Part shown: piece by piece, positions 43,215 to 51,271 of the stretch
Numbering within the stretch: the first letter of the stretch is position 1
How the letters are laid out: each line of letters begins with the position of its first letter
Origin: Pedobacter rhizosphaerae
Lineage (GTDB): Bacteria; Bacteroidota; Bacteroidia; Sphingobacteriales; Sphingobacteriaceae
Length of the DNA: 64,000 bases
Direction: 5' to 3'
NCBI RefSeq assembly: GCF_900111155.1
Contig: NZ_FOGG01000021.1
Coordinates: 27,973-91,972 of the forward strand
The notes under the pieces: model-generated
Databases searched by the model: none
What the model was told of the DNA's origin: nothing
Seen by the model: the letters and a program-made list of their open reading frames with translations, nothing else
Program-made: the position numbers and the translations under genes

Positions 43215-45011
43215 TTATAAATTCAAATTTTTATTATTTAACATCCCGTTTGAAGAGTCTATAAACACTTGCCAAATCGGCCAAACTTGTTGCGCATTTG
43301 GATCTTTAACCGCTAATGCATCCCAAAAAGTTGAGGCATCTCCAGAAGCAACCATGGTCCAGGCCTTATTAGAAGTATAGCCCAATGCAGCACCTTGTGC
43401 ATCAGTATCTCCAAAGTTTAATCCATAAATTTCAACCGTCTCTCCATTAGCTGCTGTTCTGTAGTAAATTTTTGCAGGGAGGTTAGCGTATTTTCCTTGT
43501 CTGGCTTCCAATTGTTGCAATTTGGTTTTTGCCTCTGCTATTTTGGCATTGAGAAGATTCCAGCGAATCAAATCACCTTTTCTCAACATTTCACCAGTAA
43601 ATTCTAAAGCACGCTCGTTAACAATGGCATTGAAAAAGGCAGTTTTAGAAGCCGTTGCCGTAGTCATAAAGGCAGTAACTTTTGCTGCGTTATTAGGAAA
43701 AGCACGGTCGCGGATCATTCTCAAGTATGGAGCCGCAGCAGTCGGACCATCTATTTCATTAATGGCTTCAGCAGCCATCAAAAGGATATCGGCATAACGC
43801 ATGTACATCCAGTTTAAACCATCGTCATTGGTAGAAGTAACTCTTCTTTTCATCCACTCGTAGCGATACTTACCGAAATACAAACGACCTAAACTCGATG
43901 GCACCTGATAACCACCTGTATCACCCGTTCCACCATCCCATTCGTAAGGCACAACGGTTACATCTCTTCGTACATCGCCAGCTTCATATTCATAAAGCAT
44001 AATAGGATTCGGACCATTCGTACCACCTTTATTTTGACCGGTATATTTATCTGTTTTTAAGTGTTTTACGCCTAAATCAAAAATTACCCTTCCCCGGCCT
44101 TCACTAAATGGGATTTCCCAGATCGATTCTAATCCTGCCGCACCAGCTTCCTCATTTAATTTTCTAAATACTTCTTCAAAGCCCAGTAATCTAAGCTTGT
44201 TGCTGTTGATGATATCCAGACACTCCTTTTTAGCAATGGCATACATCTTGGCAGGTGCCAGGTCAGGATCTGCACTCAAATGCACTGTTCCATCTAACCG
44301 TTGCGCATATCCGCCTGCGGCGAGCGCCAAACGTGCTCTCAATCCCTTAGAGAAGGCTTTGCTTACGCGTTCTACCTTAGCCGTTGTAGCATTATCATTT
44401 GGCCAGGGCAAATAACCCGATGCTTCTTCTAAATCTGCGAGCAATTGTTTATAAATAACATCGCGATCATTTCTAGGCAAGTAAGTTGTTGCTGTTGTAA
44501 TGGGTTCAAAACGCGCAGGAACATCTCCCCATCCTTTTATTAAATCATTATACAGTACCGCTCTTAAAGTTAATACTTCACCAAGTATTTGAGCCATTTG
44601 AGGGTTACTTTCAATCTTACCATATGTCCTGATTCCTCTTATCGCCAGATTAGCACGTTCAATTCCTTCATAAAACTTCGCCCAGGCATTGTTATCGGTA
44701 TTCATTTGCCCGTTGTTAGTGTTGGCATTGTAATTAGAAAGCCTTGATTTATCATCATTAATGGCTTTTAAACCATTGTTAACCTCAGTGTCGTTGTTAA
44801 TTCCGTAAAAAACCAAAAAACGACCACGGTAAGAGTTGGTTTCTCCAAATGATTGGATGATTCCTGCAACGGCCCCTTCTGCCAAGCCGGGTGTAGAAAA
44901 AATCACCGATTCGTCTAAAGAAGATTTCGTAGGTGCATCAAGCGCTTTTTTACAGCTGGTCACGAAAGTGAGCCCTGTAAGGATGAATAATGTATATATA
45001 ATCTTTTTCAT
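43215..45011 (-). CDS. susD: SusD/RagB-family outer-membrane glycan-binding lipoprotein
   Basis: 598 residues from the ATG at 45011, chosen because MKKIIYTLFILTGLTFVTSC is a lipoprotein signal (Cys20); the longer frame to 45047 overlaps the susC end. Typical SusD features: PTKSSLDESVIFST near the N-terminus, LRAVLYNDLIKGWGDVPARF near 155 with the TPR-like helices, LEEASGYLPW, KAFSKGLRARLALAAGGYAQ near 225, YMRYADILLMAAEAINE near 410 and ERALEFTGEMLRKGDLIRW near 478. It caps the SusC pore and passes pectin oligosaccharides in. Paired with susC, 22 bp after its stop. Confidence 0.95.
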   Translation of the reverse strand: MKKIIYTLFILTGLTFVTSCKKALDAPTKSSLDESVIFSTPGLAEGAVAGIIQSFGETNSYRGRFLVFYGINNDTEVNNGLKAINDDKSRLSNYNANTNNGQMNTDNNAWAKFYEGIERANLAIRGIRTYGKIESNPQMAQILGEVLTLRAVLYNDLIKGWGDVPARFEPITTATTYLPRNDRDVIYKQLLADLEEASGYLPWPNDNATTAKVERVSKAFSKGLRARLALAAGGYAQRLDGTVHLSADPDLAPAKMYAIAKKECLDIINSNKLRLLGFEEVFRKLNEEAGAAGLESIWEIPFSEGRGRVIFDLGVKHLKTDKYTGQNKGGTNGPNPIMLYEYEAGDVRRDVTVVPYEWDGGTGDTGGYQVPSSLGRLYFGKYRYEWMKRRVTSTNDDGLNWMYMRYADILLMAAEAINEIDGPTAAAPYLRMIRDRAFPNNAAKVTAFMTTATASKTAFFNAIVNERALEFTGEMLRKGDLIRWNLLNAKIAEAKTKLQQLEARQGKYANLPAKIYYRTAANGETVEIYGLNFGDTDAQGAALGYTSNKAWTMVASGDASTFWDALAVKDPNAQQVWPIWQVFIDSSNGMLNNKNLNL

Positions 45012-45033
45012 TACTTTAAAATTAAATTGTAGT

Positions 45034-48000
45034 CTAAAAATTAACATTCAAACCAAATACAAATGATTTACTCTTCGGGTAGGCAGAATAATCTACTCCT
45101 GGAGTGAGGTTAGTGCGGCGTCTGGTAGAAACCTCGGGATCAAATCCTGTGTAATCGGTCAATAACCATAAATTATAGCCCGAAGCATAAATCCTCAGTT
45201 TTTTCATCTTTAGCTTACTTGCAATTTTATCTGGTAAGGTATACCCTAAAGTGATTGTTGATAATCTCAGGAACGAGCCATCTTCTACTGCCCAATCGCT
45301 CAATACAAATGTTTTCATATATGGCGACCACAAGGTAGTACCCGCATTCATAGCAGCAAGTTCAGTTGGATCATTGCTAATAGTTCCGTCTGCGCGGAGG
45401 TTATTCCAACGGTTACCCGATGTCATAATATCAATCATATTTCTGGAACTGTATTTACTGGTAGAAGTATATTCGATCTTGTTGGCATTGTAGATGTCAT
45501 TTCCAAAACTCCAGTTAAAATAAGCACCGATATCGAAGCCATAAATTCTGGAATTAACAGAGAAACCTCCCGTATGTAATGGGTTAGCATTTCCAATTAC
45601 CGTTCGGTCCGACAGGTCAATTTTTCCATCACCGGAAAGATCTTGAATTTTCATCGTACCGGGGCGGATGGTTCCTAAGAACGAAGTTCCATCTACTACT
45701 CCAGGCTTTAATGTCCAGTTGCCTGTAGTAGCATTGTAACCCGTGAAATCGGAAACTTCATATCTGCCTGCATTGCGATAACCATAAATCCGGCCCAGTG
45801 GCGCACCTTCTTCTACTAAGTAGTCTACACCAATTTCTGTAGAGGCCCAACCTGATGACCCGTTAATATTTTTAATAGATCCCAAAGAAACTACTTTATT
45901 GCGGTTGAAGTTGATGTTTCCGCTAAAGCTCAAATCAAAATTGGTCTTTTTGATAGCAGTCCAGTTTAGTGAGAACTCAATACCTTTATTTTGTGTTTCA
46001 CCAATATTGCGATATTGAAAATCATATCCCGTACCCGCAACAGGGAATTGAAGCAGCAAATCTTTCGTCCTGTTACGATACAGATCAATGGTACCGTTAA
46101 GTTTGGAGTTGAATAGCGTAAAGTCTATACCGAGGTTATTCGTAACCGTCGTTTCCCATTTTAAATCTGGATTGGCCATTGTTTTCGAAGCTGCCCAATA
46201 GTTATTAAAGCCATTAACCCAGGTGGTAACCGAATTTTGAAAGGTTTGATTCATTTGTCCGGGGGGAATATTATTATTACCTACACTACCATAACTGGCT
46301 CTGATTTTTAAATCCGTAATCCAGGATTTGGTTCCTGACATAAATTTTTCCTGAGAGATTCTCCAGGCAGCAGAAAATGCCGGGAAATAACCCCATTGAT
46401 TCTCAGGCGAAAATTTGGATGAACCATCGGCCCTAAATGCAGCGCTGAAAAGGTACTTACCCTGATAGTCATAATTTGCTCTGGCAAAAAAGGAAAGGAG
46501 CTTGTCATCCGGAGAAAAGTTATTATCGATAGAATTAGCTTTCCCTTGTGTAGACAATACACGTGCATCCTGGAAACCGAACGATTTCGGAAATCCATGA
46601 ACAACACTGGTTAAGATCCCGTTTTCGGTTTTAATAAATTCCTGACCAACTAATGCATTCAGATTATGATTCTTACCTAAAATTTTACCGAAACTATAAT
46701 TCAAAGTGTTCGCATTTCTAAAACTATTTCTATTGGTATTGGCTAAAATGATGGCCGGAAGGTTTTGGTTCTCTGCAGATGGAACATTTCTCACGTAATA
46801 AGTGGTTGTTCCGTAAAACCGATCCTGATCATTTCTAAAACCGTCGTAACCTACTTCTGAACGAAATCTTAAATTATCGATGATATCATAATTAATGGCA
46901 CCGTTGATGTTATAAGTTTTGCGCTGGATATACTGATCGTTATCAGAAATGGCAATCATGGGATTGTACAAATTAAACTCATCATCTGTTTCTGTAGTGG
47001 TAGTTAAACCAGGTACAGGAAATGAAGGATAAAGCATCGCATTTTTCAGTCTCGAATCTGCTGATGAAACTTCGTTCTGCTCATTCGCTCCACCCCCTTT
47101 TATTTTCGTATTGGCATACCTTAAACCAAAGTCAAGCGTAAGTTTATCATAAAGCTTGTGGTTAATTTTAAAGTTGATATTCTGTCTTTCGAAACCAGAC
47201 AATTGCATAATAGCTTTGTCTTTCACAAAGGTATGGCTAAGGCTGTATTTCGTTTTATCTCCTCCGCCGCTGATGTTTATATTTTGGTTGAATGTAGTAC
47301 CTGTACGGCCGAAAATGATTTCCTGCCAATCGTTAGCTGGAACATTATTATATAAATCTATATCCTGGTAATTACCAAAGTATTGGGTATAATCATTTGG
47401 AGAATTGTCTAGTAACGAACGCTCATATTGCCATCTTACGTAGTCAGATGGGCTTAATAAACCTAATTTATTTGCCAGGTTTCTCACTCCCGTGAAAACA
47501 TTATAGGCGATCGCTGTTTTACCTGTTTTACTGTTTTTGGTGCTGACCAGCACTACGCCATTTGCTCCCCTCGAACCATAGATTGCTGTGGAAGATGCAT
47601 CTTTTAAAATGTCGATAGATTCAATGTCTTGTGGAGCAATGTCTGCAATGGATGCCACAGGAAAGCCGTCAACAATGTAAAGTGGTGAATTATCGCCGGT
47701 TATAGAACCACCACCCCTGATCCTCACTGTCAGATCGGCATCGGGAGAACCTTCGGTGGAAGCAATGCTAATACCAGCAACTCTGCCCTGGATTGCCTCC
47801 AATGCAGAAGAAACAGGTGCAGCCGCAATAACCTCCGAACTTACTGATGAAACGGCCCCCGTAAGATCCTTCTTCTTTACTACACCATAACCTACATTCA
47901 CCGTAACTTCCTGCAAGGTATTCACATCCTCTTCTAAAGTAACATCTACTTTGTTTTGGTCGCCAACAATTACTGTTTTGGTTTTATAACCCATATAGTT

Positions 48001-48222
48001 AAAAACCAGGATACTTCCCTTTTGAGGGACAGATATTTTGTAAACACCATTTGCATCTGTACTTGTTCCTGCCTTTGAATCTTTTAAGGTTACACTAACA
48101 CCAACAAGTGCTGTTCCATCCGACTTGTCCTTCACCACCCCTGTAAGTTGCCTGTTCTGGCCATAGGAAAGGGGAAGAAATGAAAAAGATAGCAATACTA
48201 ATAAAAGTAAAACTCTGCTCAT
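45034..48222 (-). CDS. susC: SusC/RagA-family TonB-dependent outer-membrane transporter
   Basis: 1062 residues, normal for SusC. Signal peptide, then a carboxypeptidase-regulatory-like domain (about 24-100; LTGVVKDKSDGTALVGVSVT), the plug (about 110-215; DLTGAVSSVSSE, PVSSALEAIQGRVAGI, GSITGDNSPLYIVDGFPV, IDILKDASSTAIYGSRGANG) and the C-terminal beta-barrel (to the terminal Phe, KSFVFGLNVNF). The plug motifs are textbook SusC. It imports oligosaccharides bound by SusD. It is divergent from lacI across a 264-bp gap with two operator-like sites. A SusC with an attached N-terminal STN domain would signal through anti-sigma; none is seen here, which agrees with LacI control. Confidence 0.97.
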   Translation of the reverse strand: MSRVLLLLVLLSFSFLPLSYGQNRQLTGVVKDKSDGTALVGVSVTLKDSKAGTSTDANGVYKISVPQKGSILVFNYMGYKTKTVIVGDQNKVDVTLEEDVNTLQEVTVNVGYGVVKKKDLTGAVSSVSSEVIAAAPVSSALEAIQGRVAGISIASTEGSPDADLTVRIRGGGSITGDNSPLYIVDGFPVASIADIAPQDIESIDILKDASSTAIYGSRGANGVVLVSTKNSKTGKTAIAYNVFTGVRNLANKLGLLSPSDYVRWQYERSLLDNSPNDYTQYFGNYQDIDLYNNVPANDWQEIIFGRTGTTFNQNINISGGGDKTKYSLSHTFVKDKAIMQLSGFERQNINFKINHKLYDKLTLDFGLRYANTKIKGGGANEQNEVSSADSRLKNAMLYPSFPVPGLTTTTETDDEFNLYNPMIAISDNDQYIQRKTYNINGAINYDIIDNLRFRSEVGYDGFRNDQDRFYGTTTYYVRNVPSAENQNLPAIILANTNRNSFRNANTLNYSFGKILGKNHNLNALVGQEFIKTENGILTSVVHGFPKSFGFQDARVLSTQGKANSIDNNFSPDDKLLSFFARANYDYQGKYLFSAAFRADGSSKFSPENQWGYFPAFSAAWRISQEKFMSGTKSWITDLKIRASYGSVGNNNIPPGQMNQTFQNSVTTWVNGFNNYWAASKTMANPDLKWETTVTNNLGIDFTLFNSKLNGTIDLYRNRTKDLLLQFPVAGTGYDFQYRNIGETQNKGIEFSLNWTAIKKTNFDLSFSGNINFNRNKVVSLGSIKNINGSSGWASTEIGVDYLVEEGAPLGRIYGYRNAGRYEVSDFTGYNATTGNWTLKPGVVDGTSFLGTIRPGTMKIQDLSGDGKIDLSDRTVIGNANPLHTGGFSVNSRIYGFDIGAYFNWSFGNDIYNANKIEYTSTSKYSSRNMIDIMTSGNRWNNLRADGTISNDPTELAAMNAGTTLWSPYMKTFVLSDWAVEDGSFLRLSTITLGYTLPDKIASKLKMKKLRIYASGYNLWLLTDYTGFDPEVSTRRRTNLTPGVDYSAYPKSKSFVFGLNVNF

Positions 48223-48262
48223 AATTAATTGTATTTAGGATAATTTGGTTACTTAAGAACAC

Positions 48263-48274
48263 GCAATCGCTTGC
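48263..48274. promoter_or_regulatory. Candidate LacI operator, susC side
   Basis: GCAATCGCTTGC, a near-perfect palindrome (one mismatch pair around a central CG), matching TGCAATCGTTCCC in its left half and centre. It lies 41 bp upstream of the susC ATG. Confidence 0.55.
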
Positions 48275-48387
48275 ATGTAGAATATAATTCTATTTCAGAA
48301 TGTTATAATTCGTTAATATTTGGTTACGTTATTGTAACAATTTTACAAACTTAAAACCATTTGAAATCAGATTTAACTAAAAAACTG

Positions 48388-48400
48388 TGCAATCGTTCCC
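48388..48400. promoter_or_regulatory. Candidate LacI operator, lacI side
   Basis: TGCAATCGTTCCC, 13-bp identical to 23789-23801. It lies 87 bp upstream of the lacI ATG and could give autoregulation. Confidence 0.65.
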
Positions 48401-48486
48401 AAAAACGTAGATATGACAGTTATTAATTAAGGCTTTTTAACAGCCCAAAAGAGATATTTTTTGTAACTTGTACGCAACTGCGAAAA

Positions 48487-49521
48487 ATGAGATTTGAGAC
48501 ATCTACCATAAAAGATATTGCTAAAGCGCTGGGACTTTCTACATCAACAGTTTCCAGGGCTTTAAGAGACCGTTACGAAATTAGTGAAGAAACGAAGAAA
48601 CTGGTTTTGGCTTATGCCGAAAAAGTTAATTACAGGGCAAACCCTATAGCCAGAAGTTTAAAGGAAAGACGAAGCTATTCTATTGGCATTATTGTTAGCG
48701 AAATAGCAAACAACTTCTTTTCACAGGTAATTAATGGTATCGAATCTATCGCTTATGATAAAGATTATCATGTAATCATTTCACAAAGTCACGAATCCTT
48801 TGAGCAGGAGAAACTTAACGTAGACCACCTGGCATCACGCTCTATTGACGGTTTACTCATTGCGCTATCTTCTGAAACACAAAACATCGATTACCTTCGG
48901 GATTTATACGCCAAAGGCTTACCCATTGTTTTCTTTGACCGGGTACCTGAAAACTTCGAAACACATAAAGTAATTGCCAATAACTTTAAAGGCTCATTTG
49001 ATGCCACAGAACACTTAATTTTATCTGGAAAGCGAACAATTGCCCATTTAACCAACTCAGAGAATTTATCTATCACCAGGGAGCGTTTAAAGGGTTATCA
49101 GGCTGCCCTGGCCAAATACCACATCGATTTTAACCCCGATTTGGTGAAGTATTGCCAACACGGCGGAATGCATAGCGAAGAGTTGGAAACAGCTGTAAAA
49201 GAGCTATTACCACTAAAACCCGATGGCATTTTCATAGCCAGTGATCGATTGACAACGGGTTGCATTATGGCACTTAAAAATACCAACCCGGAATTTGCCC
49301 ATAAAATAGCAATCGCTGGTTTTACCAATTCTAACCTTGTCGAACTTTTTTCTCCATCTCTAACATCCGTAAGACAACCGGCTTTCGAAATGGGGCAAGT
49401 GGCTACAGAACTACTGATCTCCATGATTGAAGCCAAAAGACCAGTAGTTGATTTTGAAACCAGAATTTTAGATACCGAATTGATTAAAATACAAAAGGCT
49501 GCATCGAATAAGTTTCTTTAA
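48487..49521 (+). CDS. LacI/GalR-family transcription regulator of the pectin locus
   Basis: 344 residues. N-terminal HTH STIKDIAKALGLSTSTVSRAL (7-27, here shown in full only as the region) and the hinge YRANPIARSLKERRSY near 49-64, then a periplasmic-binding-protein-like effector domain (SIGIIVSEIANNFFSQVINGIE; PIVFFDRVPENF; KPDGIFIASDRLTTGC; SPSLTSVRQPAFEMGQVATELLI). Full length. It is divergent from susC, and the recurring TGCAATCGTTCCC motif next to it is a plausible binding site. The effector is unknown; KDG or galacturonate would fit the locus. LacI control of a SusCD pectin locus differs from the more common hybrid two-component control of Bacteroides. Confidence 0.93.
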   Translation: MRFETSTIKDIAKALGLSTSTVSRALRDRYEISEETKKLVLAYAEKVNYRANPIARSLKERRSYSIGIIVSEIANNFFSQVINGIESIAYDKDYHVIISQSHESFEQEKLNVDHLASRSIDGLLIALSSETQNIDYLRDLYAKGLPIVFFDRVPENFETHKVIANNFKGSFDATEHLILSGKRTIAHLTNSENLSITRERLKGYQAALAKYHIDFNPDLVKYCQHGGMHSEELETAVKELLPLKPDGIFIASDRLTTGCIMALKNTNPEFAHKIAIAGFTNSNLVELFSPSLTSVRQPAFEMGQVATELLISMIEAKRPVVDFETRILDTELIKIQKAASNKFL

Positions 49522-49621
49522 GTAAAATAGTCCATTTTTTTATGCGTAAAGGGTTCAAATATCTTTTATCTTGATAATCCTATTTCAGATAATTTGCATC
49601 TCAATACTTGATACTTACTAC

Positions 49622-49653
49622 TTGATACTCTAAAAAACTTATTCTTACCTTTG
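49622..49653 (+). promoter_or_regulatory. Bacteroidota-type promoter giving a near-leaderless transcript
   Basis: TTG (49622-49624), a 21-nt spacer, and TACCTTTG (49646-49653). The -7 box ends 4 nt before the ATG at 49658. The TTG lies within a CTTGATACTC word of the dispersed repeat family. Confidence 0.55.
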
Positions 49654-49657
49654 CCGA

Positions 49658-50842
49658 ATGGTAGAAATCATTTTAAAAAGAGGTAAAGAGAAAGCTGCTA
49701 TCCAAAGGCATCCATGGGTGTTTTCTGGTGCTTTGGAAAAAGTTAAAGGCAAACCTAATGATGGCGATGTAGTAAAAGTATTTGCCTTTGATGGGGAGTT
49801 TTTAGCTTACGGATATTTTAATGGCAATTCTCGCGTTGCCGTACGTCTTTTAGAATGGAATGAAGACCAGATTATCGACCAATCATGGTATCAAAATCGT
49901 TTGAAACAGGCCATTGCTTCAAGAGCATTTATCCTCAATGATGAAACCAATACCTGCAGGTTAGTCTTTAGCGAAGCTGATTTTTTACCGGGATTGATTG
50001 TGGATAAGTATGCCGATTTCCTTTCTCTACAAATCCTAAGCTCTGGAATAGAGCGCGTAAAAAACGATATTGTAGAAATTCTTCGTTCAGCATTAAATCC
50101 TAAGGGTATTTTTGATAAAAGCGATGCTACCGCACGCGGGCATGAAGGTTTGCATATCGAAAATGGCTTGCTGTGGGGTGAAAATCCACCGGAGTTTTTA
50201 GAAGTAAAAGAAAACGGTATCATTTACCATATCAACATCGCTGAAGGACAAAAATCGGGCTTTTACTGCGATCAGCGCGATAACAGAAAAATTTTAGCGA
50301 GTTATACAAAAGATAAGAAAGTGTTAGATTGTTTTAGCTACAGCGGTGGTTTTAGCTTAAATAGTTTAGCAAACGGAGCAAAAAGTGTAACCAGTGTAGA
50401 TAGTTCTGCATTAGCTATAGATACACTTAAACAAAATATTGAGCTTAATAAATTCGATACCAACAAAGTAACCACCATTCAGTCTGATGTAAATAAACAG
50501 TTAAGAGCCTTTGCTGCAGCTGGCGAATCATTCGATGTGATTGTTTTGGATCCGCCTAAATATGCACCCTCGCGCTCTGCATTAGATCGTGCAGCCCGTG
50601 CTTACAAAGATCTTAATCGTTTAGGAATGTTGTTACTTGAAAAAGGAGGCTTATTGGCTACATTCTCTTGCTCTGGCGCTGTAGATATTGAAACCTTTAA
50701 GCAAATAGTGGCCTGGGCTGCCTTAGATGCAGGTAAAGAGGTTCAAATTATTAAACAGTTTTGCCAACCCGAAGATCATCCCGTTCGAATTTCTTTCTCT
50801 GAAGGAGAGTATTTAAAAGGATTGCTATTAAGAGTATTGTAG
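49658..50842 (+). CDS. rlmI: RlmI-type class I SAM-dependent rRNA methyltransferase
   Basis: 394 residues, the RlmI length. It has an N-terminal PUA domain (about 1-75; ILKRGKEKAAIQRHPWVFSG), a linker domain (RLVFSEADFLPGLIVDKYAD near 108), and a Rossmann methyltransferase with VLDCFSYSGGFSLN (SAM motif I near 224) and FDVIVLDPPKYAPS (near 293). E. coli RlmI makes m5C1962 in 23S rRNA; the motifs fit the RlmI/RlmK group. It is preceded by a near-leaderless promoter and followed by a hairpin. Confidence 0.9.
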   Translation: MVEIILKRGKEKAAIQRHPWVFSGALEKVKGKPNDGDVVKVFAFDGEFLAYGYFNGNSRVAVRLLEWNEDQIIDQSWYQNRLKQAIASRAFILNDETNTCRLVFSEADFLPGLIVDKYADFLSLQILSSGIERVKNDIVEILRSALNPKGIFDKSDATARGHEGLHIENGLLWGENPPEFLEVKENGIIYHINIAEGQKSGFYCDQRDNRKILASYTKDKKVLDCFSYSGGFSLNSLANGAKSVTSVDSSALAIDTLKQNIELNKFDTNKVTTIQSDVNKQLRAFAAAGESFDVIVLDPPKYAPSRSALDRAARAYKDLNRLGMLLLEKGGLLATFSCSGAVDIETFKQIVAWAALDAGKEVQIIKQFCQPEDHPVRISFSEGEYLKGLLLRVL

Positions 50843-50896
50843 AAGTTTTAGTTGCTGAAGTACGTATTTCGCAAACAACTTAAAATCAAGAATTCA

Positions 50897-50971
50897 CCCG
50901 CAGATTTAACAGATTACTTATCTCTTCTCTATTGAAGGTAAAAATCAGCGTTAATCTGTTAAATCTGTGGG
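50897..50971. repeat. Long inverted repeat (AATCTGCGGGAG family) between convergent genes
   Basis: 50897-50916 (CCCGCAGATTTAACAGATTA) pairs with 50952-50971 with one G·U-type difference, loop 35 nt. The TTAAATCTGCGGG arm recurs at 58.9-59.1 kb. It could end both the rlmI and the small-protein transcripts. Confidence 0.7.
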
Positions 50972-51008
50972 AGCTTAGAACTCATACTTCAATTTGTTCA
51001 TAACCTTA

Positions 51009-51260
51009 CTAAAGTTCTTCCGAACTAGCTGGCAATCGTTCATATTCACCTTTCCAGGCATAAAAACCAAAAATCATCAATCCTAAGCTTATAGGAAAAA
51101 AGATGAAGAGAATAATTCCCCATTGCAATATGGTATTTGTTCTTTCAATAGCGGTATGGGTTAATCCCACCTTATCTATCGCCTGGATAACCAAAAAGGT
51201 CATGGCTAGTGGACCCAAAACCATCCAAACCAGGCCCAAAAATTTCTTTAACGTATTCAT
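51009..51260 (-). CDS. Small two-TM membrane protein, transporter partner
   Basis: 83 residues, two hydrophobic helices (WMVLGPLAMTFLVIQAI and WGIILFIFFPISLGLMIFGFYAW). It starts 11 bp after the MFS transporter stop on the same strand, so it is in the same operon. Similar small proteins follow MHS-type transporters in Bacteroidota; databases may list it as a DUF (possibly DUF6814), which I cannot confirm here. A helper or stability subunit is an inference from position only. Confidence 0.72.
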   Translation of the reverse strand: MNTLKKFLGLVWMVLGPLAMTFLVIQAIDKVGLTHTAIERTNTILQWGIILFIFFPISLGLMIFGFYAWKGEYERLPASSEEL

Positions 51261-51271
51261 ATGATAAATTT

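Noticed and set aside
45034..48222. SusC linked to an anti-sigma/ECF system
   Set aside because: No STN domain at the N-terminus and no sigma or anti-sigma gene beside it; a LacI gene fills that place.
50897..50971. tRNA-like fold in the inverted repeat
   Set aside because: Long single stem with a 35-nt AT-rich loop, no cloverleaf, no T-loop consensus.
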